Notes: generated by a model from the sequence alone, not told the origin. A stretch of 64,000 bases of DNA from Armatimonadota bacterium (GCA_018268315.1 JAFDWU010000001.1:39280-103279), one strand, 5' to 3'; shown: positions 11,027 through 18,845, counted from the stretch's first letter. Made by a program: numbers and translations.

Positions 11027-12469
11027 ACCTGCTGCCTTAAGGCGTTGCAGATTATTCTTCGCATCGGCGTTATTGGGGTCAATTTTCACCGCCTTTTCCA
11101 GCGTTGCAATCGCTTCGGCGCGCTTGTTCTGGCGCTCAAGACTGATGGCAAGGTTGTTGTAGGCGGGCACAAACTTCGGGTTGAGGCGGATCGACTCCTT
11201 GAACTCCGTATCTGCTTCAGCGAGTTTTGAATCCTGGAGCGCGATGAGACCAAGGCCGTTATGCGCCTCCGCGATCTCCGGGTGGCTCAGGATGACCTGG
11301 CTGTAGTGATATTTCGCGCCTTCGCTATCCTTCGATTGGTACAGAGCGTTCGCAAGCTGCAAGCGAAGGTCGTAACGTTCTGGATACTGGCGGAGCAGTT
11401 CCTTCCAGACTGCAGTCGCCTTGGCGTACTCGCCCATCTTGGCGCAAGCGGCAGCATAGTCCTGCTTGTATTCCTTGCTGGTGGTAACCAGGCCCATCAG
11501 CTTTTCAAAGCAGGTGGCGGCATCCGCATAATTTGCTCGCTTGTAGTACAGGAGACCGAGGTTGTTCAACGTGTCGATGTCGTTCGGAGCAAGGTCGATA
11601 GCTTTCTTGTAAGCGGTCAATGCGCCTTCTTCGTCGCCAGTTTGGTACCGCAGAACGCCGAGGTTGAACCAGAGGCCAGCATTGTCGCCCATGCTCGTCA
11701 TCAAGGCTTCGTAGAACTTACGAGCCTCCGTTCGTCGGCCGAGGCGAGCGTAGGTCTCGCCGAGGCTGAGGGAAAGCGCATTATCGTCGGGGTTCAGCTT
11801 GTGAGCGCGCTCAAGATAGGAAAGGGCGCGATCACTTCGGCGGATGCGAAGGAAAGCGTATCCCGCGTTGCGGGCGAACATCCGGTTCTCGGGCCGGTAG
11901 TCGCTTGCCTTAGCAAACGCGTTCGCAGAATCTGAGTAGTCCCTAGTGGCTTCGCAAGCAACGCCGAGGTTGTTCCATATAAACGGATCGGACGGCTTTA
12001 GCGTGGTCGCCTTCTTAAACTCAGAAGCGGCTTTGGGATATTGGCGCTGCTGCAGGAAAATGGTGCCGATGTTGTAGTGAGCTTCGCCGCGCGTCGGGTC
12101 TAGCTGGGCAACGGTTTGATACTGGTCCAGCGCTTTGTCAAGCTGGTTCAAAGACATGTAGCAGGAGCCAAGATTGTTGCGGACTTCAAGATCCTTCGGA
12201 TGGGCAGCAGCCGCCTTTTCCAGCAGCGGGCACGCATCGGCGGGCCGCTCGCTTCTTAAGTACATGAAACCAAGCCATGCCTGCACGTCGGCGTTCTCTG
12301 GGTCTTCCTTGTAGAGACCTTCAAACAGCTTGATGGCATCCGGCATCTTGCCCTGGTGATACACCTCAATGGCGTCGATCACCCGCTGCTGGAATTTTGG
12401 ATCCGGACCAGCATAAAGGATGGAAGAGGCCACAAGGGCTAAAGACAAAGCTGCAATGAGTCTTTTCAT
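11024..12469 (-). CDS. exported tetratricopeptide repeat protein
   Basis: 481 aa: a signal peptide (MKRLIAALSLALVASSILYA) followed by about twelve TPR units filling the rest. Typical helix-A/helix-B signatures are visible, for example VQAWLGFMYLRSERPADA, FIWNNLGVACEATRDY, LWFNLGVLRYQTGDEE and AYNNLAISLERQNKRAEA. TPR arrays act as protein-binding scaffolds; the partner is unknown. Export suggests a role in the cell envelope. It heads the unit that continues into nadK. Its start has no ribosome site but a TAAACT box 6 nt upstream. Confidence 0.93.
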   Translation of the reverse strand: MKRLIAALSLALVASSILYAGPDPKFQQRVIDAIEVYHQGKMPDAIKLFEGLYKEDPENADVQAWLGFMYLRSERPADACPLLEKAAAAHPKDLEVRNNLGSCYMSLNQLDKALDQYQTVAQLDPTRGEAHYNIGTIFLQQRQYPKAASEFKKATTLKPSDPFIWNNLGVACEATRDYSDSANAFAKASDYRPENRMFARNAGYAFLRIRRSDRALSYLERAHKLNPDDNALSLSLGETYARLGRRTEARKFYEALMTSMGDNAGLWFNLGVLRYQTGDEEGALTAYKKAIDLAPNDIDTLNNLGLLYYKRANYADAATCFEKLMGLVTTSKEYKQDYAAACAKMGEYAKATAVWKELLRQYPERYDLRLQLANALYQSKDSEGAKYHYSQVILSHPEIAEAHNGLGLIALQDSKLAEADTEFKESIRLNPKFVPAYNNLAISLERQNKRAEAIATLEKAVKIDPNNADAKNNLQRLKAAG

Positions 12470-12475
12470 GGTTTG

Positions 12476-12481
12476 AGTTTA
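12476..12481 (-). promoter_or_regulatory. candidate leaderless promoter of the TPR gene
   Basis: TAAACT followed by CAAACC and then ATG: a 6-nt gap, no Shine-Dalgarno. Confidence 0.6.
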
Positions 12482-12510
12482 AGTACTTACGGTTAGAGAC
12501 GGTTCAGATT

Positions 12511-14754
12511 CTAATGAGGCGTCATTATTTTGCTTAAGGCGTTTTCGTAGCTCTCTTTGAGCTCGCTGAGATTCCACTTGAAAGACTTGCCGCCGACGCC
12601 GATGGTGAGGCCGCTTCCGCTTGCTTTTCCGATATGGGAAACCGACAGCCCTTTCGACTTGGCGAGAGTTTCAATTTCTTCTGCGTTGCCGGTAGCGCCG
12701 ATGACCACATCTCCCGGAATTTCGCCGAAAAGCGCGCTCGTCGGGTTATTTCCTGCTAGCTCTGCATTCAGACCGCCGGTCTTCAAGGCAAGTTCCGCTA
12801 GCGCGACGGCAGGGCCGCCCTGGCTGGAATCGTGGGCGGAAACAATGAGCTTTCGCTTGGCGGCTTCGACAAGGAACTCGGCAAGGGCTTTCTCGCCCTT
12901 CAGGCTCGGGTTGGCCGGATAGCCGTCTTCGACTCCGCACACAACCGCGGCGTACGCGGAAGCGCCAAGGCCCAGATGCGGATCAGATTCGCTCGGGACC
13001 TGCACCAAATACAATTCGCTGCCCGCAGGCGGCGCAATCGGTAATCGATCCACAGCATTCTCGATAACACCAAGCATGCCAATCATGGGCGTTGGCGGAA
13101 TTTCGCCAAGATCGCTGTGGTTGTAAAAGCTTACGTTGCCCGAGATGACGGGCGTGCCCATCGCCTCGGCCGCTTCCGCGATGCCGCGCACCGCTTCTGC
13201 GAACTGCCAGAAGGAGACTGGATTTTGGGGGCTGCCGAAGTTCAGGCCATCGGTTACCGCAGTCGGCATTGCGCCGCTGCAAGCCACGTTTCGGGCGGCT
13301 TCCACCACTGCCAATCGGCCACCTCGGCGCGGGTGCTGGGTGGTTAAGCGCTCATTGCCATCGATGGTGACGCTTATTCCTTTCTTCGTTCCGCGGGGGG
13401 CAAGCACAGCAGCATCGCTGTCGCCGGGCAACTCGATGGTTTGGGTTTGGACCTGGGTGTCGTATTGCTCGTAAACCCATCGCTTGTTGGTGATCTCAGG
13501 GGCTCCGAGCAGTTTCAGAAGAGCCTGGTGAGGATCGACGTTTGGCAGGTTTGACGGGTTAAAAGCGGCGGCCTTTCGGAAAGAGTCCGGCTCTTCTTCC
13601 ACGCCCTGATAGACCGGGCAGTGGTCGGTCAGTAGCTTGGGATCAACTTTCGCTTCCACCTTGCCAAATCGGGTGACGGTTACCTGGCCGTCGGCGGTGA
13701 CTTCGCCGATGACCACCGCATTAAGACCCCAACGATGGAACACTTCCAGCACTTCGCCTTCTCGCCCCTTGTGGGCTACCGCCAGCATGCGCTCCTGACT
13801 CTCGCTTAGCATCAGCTCGTAAGCGGCCATGTCGCGCTCGCGCATCGGAACCTTATCGAGGTTGATCGACATGCCGACCGCGCCTTTGCTCGCCATTTCA
13901 ACGGTGGAGCAGGTTAGCCCGGCTGCGCCCATGTCTTGAATCGCGACAATCGCGCCGGTCTCCAGCGCTTCCAGCGTGGCTTCGATAAGCTGCTTCTCGG
14001 CGAAAGGGTCTCCAATCTGAACATTCGGCCGCTTGGCCTGGTTGTTATCGTCAAGAGCGTCGCTGGCAAAGGTCGCGCCGTGGATGCCGTCCTTACCGGT
14101 CGATGATCCGAGGTAGATGACCGGGTTGCCGACACCGGAGGCGGCGGCGGTGGTGATCTTCGAGGTCTCCAAAAGGCCGACGCACATCGCGTTCACCAAC
14201 GGGTTGCCTGAATATTTGGGGTGGAAACCAACTTCCCCGCCAACGGTAGGAACGCCCACGCAGTTGCCGTATCCGCCGATACCCTGCACCACGTGCTCGA
14301 ACAGGAACTTGTTGCGGTCGATGATCACCTGATCGGTTTTGCCGTCCGGCTCAATCGGGCCAAAGCGAAGTGAATTGAGCCCGGCGATCGGGCGGGCCCC
14401 CATCGTCAAAATGTCTCGGATGATGCCCCCGACTCCGGTGGCAGCGCCCTGATACGGCTCGACTGCCGAGGGGTGGTTGTGAGATTCCACCTTCATGGTG
14501 ATGCCGAGGCCATCGCCGATATCCACCACGCCGGCGTTTTCAAGGCCATCGCCTTCCATCGCTTCCTTGTACTTGGCGAAGAGCGAGAGAATTGGGCGGC
14601 TGTACTTGTAGCCGCAGTGCTCGCTCCACATTACGCTGAACATGCCGAGCTCGGTGTAGGTTGGCTCGCGGCCCAGCAATTTCACAATAAGTTCGTACTC
14701 GAATGTGGTCAGCCCCATGGACGTGTAAACTTCAGGCTGAGTGGCAAGGCTCAT
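12511..14754 (-). CDS. purL: phosphoribosylformylglycinamidine synthase subunit PurL (small type)
   Basis: PurL is the ATP-dependent synthetase subunit that converts FGAR to FGAM in purine synthesis. At 747 aa it is the small form that works with separate PurQ and PurS, neither of which is in the window. Signature blocks: MWSEHCGYKYSRP near residue 43, KVESHNHPSAVEPYQGAATG near residue 92, and SAHDSSQGGPAVALAE near residue 640. The ATG is immediately preceded by TATACT-7 nt with no Shine-Dalgarno. Its start codon physically overlaps that of the divergent lipoprotein gene. Confidence 0.97.
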   Translation of the reverse strand: MSLATQPEVYTSMGLTTFEYELIVKLLGREPTYTELGMFSVMWSEHCGYKYSRPILSLFAKYKEAMEGDGLENAGVVDIGDGLGITMKVESHNHPSAVEPYQGAATGVGGIIRDILTMGARPIAGLNSLRFGPIEPDGKTDQVIIDRNKFLFEHVVQGIGGYGNCVGVPTVGGEVGFHPKYSGNPLVNAMCVGLLETSKITTAAASGVGNPVIYLGSSTGKDGIHGATFASDALDDNNQAKRPNVQIGDPFAEKQLIEATLEALETGAIVAIQDMGAAGLTCSTVEMASKGAVGMSINLDKVPMRERDMAAYELMLSESQERMLAVAHKGREGEVLEVFHRWGLNAVVIGEVTADGQVTVTRFGKVEAKVDPKLLTDHCPVYQGVEEEPDSFRKAAAFNPSNLPNVDPHQALLKLLGAPEITNKRWVYEQYDTQVQTQTIELPGDSDAAVLAPRGTKKGISVTIDGNERLTTQHPRRGGRLAVVEAARNVACSGAMPTAVTDGLNFGSPQNPVSFWQFAEAVRGIAEAAEAMGTPVISGNVSFYNHSDLGEIPPTPMIGMLGVIENAVDRLPIAPPAGSELYLVQVPSESDPHLGLGASAYAAVVCGVEDGYPANPSLKGEKALAEFLVEAAKRKLIVSAHDSSQGGPAVALAELALKTGGLNAELAGNNPTSALFGEIPGDVVIGATGNAEEIETLAKSKGLSVSHIGKASGSGLTIGVGGKSFKWNLSELKESYENALSKIMTPH
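14726..14731 (+). promoter_or_regulatory. candidate -10 box for the lipoprotein gene, inside purL
   Basis: TAAACT on the plus strand within the first codons of purL. It would give a leader of about 15 nt containing AAGG before ATG 14753. Confidence 0.45.
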
Positions 14755-15163
14755 GATGCTAAGTATAGCTTCCCTGACCCTGCTGGCACTTGCGGGCTGC
14801 CAACCCTCGGCTACGCCCTATGTTGGGGATTGGAAGGGCTCGCGGGTGTACCAAATCCAACCTGGCGACAATGCGCTTCTTGCCAAACACATCGCGGAAG
14901 TTAAGCTGACGGTGTACTCCAACGGAACTTTCAAACTGTATGACGGCGGCTTAACCGCCGAGGGGCGGTTGGATGTGGATTCCGATGGCAGCGCCAAGCT
15001 TCGCATCCTCACGATGCTGAGCGTACGCTCGGACATGGATGAATCCAAATTTCCGAAAGTGACCAAAGAAGGAGATAAGCTGGTGTACAGGAATGGGCTG
15101 ATCGACTCGAAGGAAGCGGAGCTAACGAAGGTTTCGGCAACCGATTCATCTCTCCGTCCGTAA
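14753..15163 (+). CDS. predicted lipoprotein of unknown function
   Basis: 136 aa, starting MMLSIASLTLLALAGC, a compact lipoprotein signal with the lipobox LAGC. The mature domain of about 120 residues is beta-rich (VGDWKGSRVYQI, VKLTVYSNGTFKLYDGG, AEGRLDVDSDGSAKLRI), a pattern like small lipocalin or META-type barrels, but no family is certain. ATG 14753 and the adjacent ATG 14756 are both possible starts; AAGG lies just upstream. The purL start codon overlaps it on the other strand. The lemA gene follows after 23 nt. Confidence 0.75.
   Translation: MMLSIASLTLLALAGCQPSATPYVGDWKGSRVYQIQPGDNALLAKHIAEVKLTVYSNGTFKLYDGGLTAEGRLDVDSDGSAKLRILTMLSVRSDMDESKFPKVTKEGDKLVYRNGLIDSKEAELTKVSATDSSLRP
14762..14767 (-). 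promoter_or_regulatory. candidate leaderless promoter of purL, inside the lipoprotein gene
   Basis: TATACT on the minus strand, 7 nt before the purL ATG, lying within codons 3-5 of the divergent lipoprotein gene. Confidence 0.55.
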
Positions 15164-15166
15164 ACT
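15161..15166 (+). promoter_or_regulatory. candidate -10 box for lemA using the upstream stop codon
   Basis: TAAACT, in which TAA is the stop of the lipoprotein gene. It lies 20 nt before the lemA ATG and would give a short leader with GAGGAA. Confidence 0.4.
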
Positions 15167-15186
15167 ATTGCAACGAGGAAACCTAA

Positions 15187-15735
15187 ATGACCTGGATCGC
15201 AATTATTGTCGTCGTCGTCCTGTTCTTGCTTTTTATCGGCATGTACAACGGACTCGTCCGCTCACGGGTCGAGGTCGATAACGCCTTTTCCCAGATCGAC
15301 GTGCAGCTCAAGCGCCGATACGATCTCATCCCCAACCTGGTGGAAACCGTGAAAGGGTACATGAACTTCGAGCAGACCACGCTTGAAAAGGTCATCCAGG
15401 CTCGAAACATGGCGCTCGGCGCAAAGTCGGTAAATGAAAAAGCCGCTGCCGACGGACAAGTCACCTCGGCTTTGAACGGCTTCTTTGCAATCGCTGAGAG
15501 CTACCCGGACCTGAAGGCGAATCAGAATATGCTCTCGCTACAGGAAGAGCTAAAGAGTACGGAAAACAAGATCAGCTTTGCGCGCCAGTATTACAACGAC
15601 TCGGTGACTGCCTACAACACGAAGCTACAAGTGTTCCCATCGTCAATCATCGCCTCGATGGGCGGATTCACGCCACGCGATCTGTTCGTGGTTGAAAATG
15701 CTACTGAGCGCGAGAACGTGCAGGTTAAGTTCTAA
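15187..15735 (+). CDS. LemA family membrane protein
   Basis: 182 aa with one N-terminal membrane segment (WIAIIVVVVLFLLFIGMYNG) and a helical cytoplasmic-type domain. Family signatures: VEVDNAFSQIDVQLKRRYDLIPNL in the first helix pair and SLQEELKSTENKISFARQYYNDSV later, then FPSSIIASMGGF. LemA proteins are widespread; their biochemical role is not settled. GAGGAA lies 8 nt before the ATG, making this one of the genes with a normal ribosome site. Its usual TPM/YgcG partner is not adjacent. Confidence 0.93.
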   Translation: MTWIAIIVVVVLFLLFIGMYNGLVRSRVEVDNAFSQIDVQLKRRYDLIPNLVETVKGYMNFEQTTLEKVIQARNMALGAKSVNEKAAADGQVTSALNGFFAIAESYPDLKANQNMLSLQEELKSTENKISFARQYYNDSVTAYNTKLQVFPSSIIASMGGFTPRDLFVVENATERENVQVKF

Positions 15736-15908
15736 GCCGCTTTCCGCACTGCTGCCGACTGTTCGGGGAAAAGCTCGATGACGTTCGAGTCTGGATTAGC
15801 CGTGATGAGGTCAATGTCTTGTTCCACGTACAGCTCGGATCGTCGGCAGATCTGATAGTAAAAGATCACCGACGCTACAACGTAGATGGTGGCAAACATT
15901 GGAACCAT
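15732..15908 (-). CDS. 58-aa single-pass membrane protein, unknown
   Basis: A short frame, MVPMFATIYVVASVIFYYQI then CRRSELYVEQD..., reading one hydrophobic segment followed by a basic stop-transfer pair and an acidic tail ending VRKAA. Three things support it: the membrane/charge layout, coverage of the whole gap between lemA and the next gene, and a stop codon overlapping the lemA stop by exactly the 4 nt seen at other convergent pairs here. No strong ribosome site is visible before ATG 15908. No family was recognised. Confidence 0.5.
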   Translation of the reverse strand: MVPMFATIYVVASVIFYYQICRRSELYVEQDIDLITANPDSNVIELFPEQSAAVRKAA

Positions 15909-15970
15909 AGCTACTATTGGTATGGCGCTGGGGGAAGCAAACTTAAGAGACTGCTCTAGAAATCCGGGCT

Positions 15971-17014
15971 TTATACGGGGAACAGGTGGTCAAGCGGCTC
16001 GGTTGAGAGCCCTTCCAGCGAGAGAATGCCGACTTTGCTGAGATATTTGGCTGAAATGCGGCGCGGCATCAGACTCAGAACCCAACGTTTGTTATCCGTT
16101 ATGCCGTAGCTGTTGGCAGACTTCAGCGCTTTCCTCGCCTGTGCCGACCTTCCGGCCATCAGATAGAGCGCATTCAAATGCAATGCGCACCGGCCAAGGC
16201 GGAACCGGCCGCCCACTTGGTTATGAGTTCTGGACAACAGGGCGTCGGCGTTGGCAAGGATGGTTTCGCGCACGCGGATTTCCTCTGCAAGCTGCTTCTT
16301 TGATCGCGAATAGCTGTTACTGGTGTGCTGACGCCATTGCGTTAGCTGCTCGATTTGAGGGGGTTCAACGTTGTAAAGAACGCCGCGCCCCGTCCACGCG
16401 GGCCCGCTATAATCCTCCTTAGGCGGCAACTCAAAGCAGCAGTTGGCACTTCCATGCAGGGCCAAACCCATCAGCCCAACCCAGTCTCCTGAATACCGCA
16501 ACCGCTCATCAAACCTGATCAGGCCTTTGCGGAATACCAGTGAACTGGCCAAGACCCTGTTCTCCTCAAACAAGTACGGCAGCAGGTCGACGCTCACCTC
16601 GCGTGGCCAATCCCCATGCTGGTTCACGTAACGAACCTCGCCTTCTTCCGTAATCTGCGCGCCGAGCGTAAAACCCCAATCCAGCCCGGTGCTTTCGAGG
16701 CCAAACGCTTGCAGCTCAATCTTATTGGGCGCCCACTTATCGTCGGAGTTGATGACGGCGATCCAATCGCCCTGTGCCATGTCGAGGGCGCGGTTGAGGG
16801 TTCCGTAGGTTCCCAGATTCTCTTCGTTCTGCTGAACGCGAAGGTTAGGGTAGTCGAAGCTTTTCAGCTTCGCGAGGCTGTCATCGGTGCTGCCGTCATC
16901 CACGACGATAAGCTCGTGAACCGGCAAGGTCTGCGCCATCACGCTTTCCACCATCTCGGCGATGTACCGCGAGTGGTTGTAGCTTGGGCAAATGACGGAG
17001 ACCTTGAAATCCAT
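15971..17014 (-). CDS. family 2 glycosyltransferase
   Basis: 347 aa. The N-terminal 110 residues are a GT-A nucleotide-sugar domain: VSVICPSYNHSRYIAEMVES, LIVVDDGSTDDSLAKL and the metal-site VINSDDKWAPNKIE. This matches GT2 enzymes that add sugars to envelope polysaccharide or lipid carriers. The C-terminal 130 residues are helical with 'LGRCALHLNALYLMAGRSAQARKAL', which resembles a TPR-like helix pair. The gene diverges from the four-paralogue operon; the intergenic 175 nt holds operator-like elements. Confidence 0.88.
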   Translation of the reverse strand: MDFKVSVICPSYNHSRYIAEMVESVMAQTLPVHELIVVDDGSTDDSLAKLKSFDYPNLRVQQNEENLGTYGTLNRALDMAQGDWIAVINSDDKWAPNKIELQAFGLESTGLDWGFTLGAQITEEGEVRYVNQHGDWPREVSVDLLPYLFEENRVLASSLVFRKGLIRFDERLRYSGDWVGLMGLALHGSANCCFELPPKEDYSGPAWTGRGVLYNVEPPQIEQLTQWRQHTSNSYSRSKKQLAEEIRVRETILANADALLSRTHNQVGGRFRLGRCALHLNALYLMAGRSAQARKALKSANSYGITDNKRWVLSLMPRRISAKYLSKVGILSLEGLSTEPLDHLFPV

Positions 17015-17065
17015 GGGTTTGTTCTGGCAGTTCGGCTTGCAATTGGAATCTACCGAATACGCGTA

Positions 17066-17087
17066 AACGTTGAATAATATGAACGTT
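17066..17087 (-). promoter_or_regulatory. paired AACGTT palindromes around a TATTAT box
   Basis: Two AACGTT hexamers (17066-17071 and 17082-17087, the second within GAACGTTC) lie 16 bp apart and bracket a minus-strand TATTAT (17079-17074). This is about 60 nt upstream of the glycosyltransferase start. It looks like an operator over that gene's promoter; the role is inferred. Confidence 0.35.
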
Positions 17088-17162
17088 CGTCAACATTCAA
17101 AGGGATCAAAGGCTGAAATCTAAAGAATTCTAATATTGCCTTTAGGACTTTTGACTTTTTGT

Positions 17163-17183
17163 TAAGTCGGAACGACTTATAAT
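17163..17183 (+). promoter_or_regulatory. palindromic operator and leaderless promoter of the four-paralogue operon
   Basis: A perfect 7-3-7 inverted repeat, TAAGTCG-GAA-CGACTTA (17163-17179), runs into a consensus TATAAT at 17178-17183. The ATG follows after 6 nt. A bound dimer would cover the -10 region, so repression is the simple reading. A TTGACT at 17151-17156 would need a 21-nt spacer. Confidence 0.6.
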
Positions 17184-17189
17184 CAAACC

Positions 17190-17456
17190 ATGGTCCAACA
17201 TCTCGCATTTCTCGGTCCCGATCAGATGGCGCTGATGATTCCAATCATCGCACTTCTGATTCCCATTGTGGCGATCTTGGTTAAGCACCAGCAGCATATG
17301 GCGGAATTGATGCACCGCGCGCCTCAGCAGATGACGGCTAATCCGGAAGTTGAGATGATGCGACAGGAGATCGCGGAGCTGCGGCAGCACATGATGCGGC
17401 AAACCATGGCGCTCGATGCCATTCAGGAAGCCCAGCGGAAGGAGTTGCGCCAGTGA
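17190..17456 (+). CDS. tandem paralogue 1: small membrane/coiled-coil protein
   Basis: 88 aa. A short N-terminus is followed by one membrane helix (MALMIPIIALLIPIVAILV), then the shared motif HQQHMAELMH, a short linker, and a heptad-rich coiled coil (QEIAELRQHMMRQTMALDAI) ending QEAQRKELRQ. The layout (single pass, cytoplasmic basic/His motif, coiled coil) recalls PspB-type proteins in size and topology only; I do not claim homology. The start has TATAAT 6 nt upstream and no ribosome site, so a leaderless mRNA is likely. The stop overlaps the next start (GTGA). Confidence 0.8.
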   Translation: MVQHLAFLGPDQMALMIPIIALLIPIVAILVKHQQHMAELMHRAPQQMTANPEVEMMRQEIAELRQHMMRQTMALDAIQEAQRKELRQ

Positions 17457-17743
17457 GCATCTTCCTCGCTGATCTCGCGACCGACCTTCTTTCTCCGCCC
17501 GTACTAAAGCAGCTGGTGGCGCTCATCGCGTTCACCGGTCTGTTCGGAACAATGCTTATTAGGTCACTGCTTCGCCACCAACAGAAAATGGCCGCACTCA
17601 TGATTTCTCAGGTTGGCGCAAATTCAACCAAGGAGAATGAGGACCTTCGGCAAGAGGTAGCGCAACTACGGCAGCAGCTTACGCAGCAGGCCTTGGCCCT
17701 CGATGCACTGCAAGAGGCGCAAAGGAGGGAGCTACATAGATGA
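17453..17743 (+). CDS. tandem paralogue 2: small membrane/coiled-coil protein
   Basis: 96 aa. Membrane helix around residues 21-38 (LVALIAFTGLFGTMLIRSLL), then the shared motif HQQKMAALM, then a coiled coil (LRQEVAQLRQQLTQQALALD) ending QEAQRRELHR. The C-terminus is nearly the same as in paralogue 1 (A-L-D-A-[IL]-Q-E-A-Q-R-[KR]-E-L), so these two are the closest pair. It starts at a GTG overlapping the preceding stop by 4 nt and its own stop overlaps the next ATG by 4 nt, so translation is coupled through the array. Confidence 0.8.
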   Translation: MSIFLADLATDLLSPPVLKQLVALIAFTGLFGTMLIRSLLRHQQKMAALMISQVGANSTKENEDLRQEVAQLRQQLTQQALALDALQEAQRRELHR

Positions 17744-18060
17744 ATATGATGAACACCAACTTCACGGGCCAGCTTCTGACAGCGCCGGTGCTCGATCAAC
17801 TTGCGCCGATGGTGGTGAGCATTGGCTTCTTCGCCGTCATCATCGTGATGGCTCTGCTTCGACATCAGCGCAAGATGGCGGAATTGATGCATAGCCAGAT
17901 CGATAACCAGGCGAACTCAAATATTGAACTGCGGCTTGCCTCGCTTGAGAGCCAGGTAGCGGATTTACGGACCCTGTTGCACCGCGAGATCATTCAGCAG
18001 GACAGCCTCACGCCTCCTCGAATGCCCTCGGAAGCGCTGCAAAACAGGCTGGGACAGTAA
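17740..18060 (+). CDS. tandem paralogue 3: small membrane/coiled-coil protein
   Basis: 106 aa. Membrane helix around residues 24-41 (MVVSIGFFAVIIVMALL), then HQRKMAELMHSQI, then a coiled coil RLASLESQVADLRTLLHREI ending in IIQQDS and a Pro-rich tail. The second half matches paralogue 4 (RL-x-x-[IL]-E-x-Q-[LV]-x-DLR-x-L-[LM]-H), so 3 and 4 form the other close pair. It starts with ATGA overlap and stops 3 nt before paralogue 4. Confidence 0.8.
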   Translation: MNMMNTNFTGQLLTAPVLDQLAPMVVSIGFFAVIIVMALLRHQRKMAELMHSQIDNQANSNIELRLASLESQVADLRTLLHREIIQQDSLTPPRMPSEALQNRLGQ

Positions 18061-18063
18061 TCG

Positions 18064-18369
18064 ATGGACCCGGCAACCGCAAAGCATTTAGCCGACGAGA
18101 TTGCGTTCCTGCTTTTTGTTCTCATCTCCGTGGGATTTGTTACCGTGCTGATGCTGTTGCAGCATCAGCGCCGAACAGCGGAGCTAATTCACAAGCAGAT
18201 CGAAGATCAAGATCAATCGAACATGGGCAAGCGGCTTGAGGCGATTGAAGGACAGTTGCAGGATCTGCGGGCGCTGATGCACTCGCAAATAATCCAGCAG
18301 GACGCGGCGCAGCCGTTGCCGCCGAGCACGGCGGTGGAGAATCTACAGCACCGCGTGAGCCAGAAGTAG
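18064..18369 (+). CDS. tandem paralogue 4: small membrane/coiled-coil protein
   Basis: 101 aa. Membrane helix around residues 14-31 (FLLFVLISVGFVTVLMLL), then HQRRTAELIHKQI, then RLEAIEGQLQDLRALMHSQI and IIQQDA, with a Pro-rich end. It is the last member of the array and begins 3 nt after paralogue 3. All four share the order membrane helix, H-Q-[QR]-x-x-A-x-[LI], variable linker, coiled coil, which suggests they assemble together as a membrane-anchored bundle. That assembly is inference. Confidence 0.8.
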   Translation: MDPATAKHLADEIAFLLFVLISVGFVTVLMLLQHQRRTAELIHKQIEDQDQSNMGKRLEAIEGQLQDLRALMHSQIIQQDAAQPLPPSTAVENLQHRVSQK

Positions 18370-18440
18370 CCTATCGCCTGCGAAGATCGATTCGAAGGGA
18401 CTTAGGCTGCATCCGTGGAACTTTTGATACGCCGAGAACG

Positions 18441-18473
18441 GTAACTGGTTGTAATCGTCGTCAGTCCAGTTAC
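18441..18473. repeat. 8-bp inverted repeat with 17-nt loop
   Basis: GTAACTGG (18441-18448) and CCAGTTAC (18466-18473) can pair. No T-tract follows, so it is not a standard terminator. It lies between the four-gene array and the next gene and just before that gene's ribosome site, so it may be an operator or a leader hairpin. Confidence 0.4.
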
Positions 18474-18490
18474 TTAAGGGAGCTATCTCG

Positions 18491-18829
18491 TTGGAAAAAC
18501 CCGTCCTTCTCGCGACAACTTTCGGAGTTTTATTAAGTTGTTATTGGTTTTCGTTTAGAGCCCTGCTTGCAGCAGGCAGAATGAAACTTAACGTTCCCCG
18601 CTTAATCCTCGGATTCATCCTTGCTTATCCTATCTGCGCCTTCTTTGAGATTCTGTTTGTACCGATGTGCGGCGGCCCCCCAGTTAGCTGGATGTACTCT
18701 CTGCTTGGATGTCTCTATTCAGCCGCAATTTCGCAGATGACGGACGCAAGTTACCGTCGGAGAATGCTCGCCTACGGATTCATCGCCTTCGTGATTTGTG
18801 CCGTGCCTTCTTTTGAGCACTGCGGTTGA
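18491..18829 (+). CDS. small integral membrane protein, unknown
   Basis: 112 aa with about four membrane segments: VLLATTFGVLLSCYWFSFRA, LILGFILAYPICAFFEILFV, SWMYSLLGCLYSAAIS and MLAYGFIAFVICAVPSF. No conserved motif was recognised. The start is a TTG with AAGGGAG 9 nt upstream, a clear ribosome site. It follows the four-paralogue array by 120 nt but has its own upstream inverted repeat, so it is probably a separate transcript. Confidence 0.65.
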   Translation: MEKPVLLATTFGVLLSCYWFSFRALLAAGRMKLNVPRLILGFILAYPICAFFEILFVPMCGGPPVSWMYSLLGCLYSAAISQMTDASYRRRMLAYGFIAFVICAVPSFEHCG

Positions 18830-18845
18830 ACTTAATCGCAACCGT

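Noticed and set aside
17151-17183. TTGACT / TATAAT as a classical promoter
   Set aside because: The spacer is 21 nt, too long for a standard sigma-70 promoter; the -10 alone fits the leaderless pattern better.
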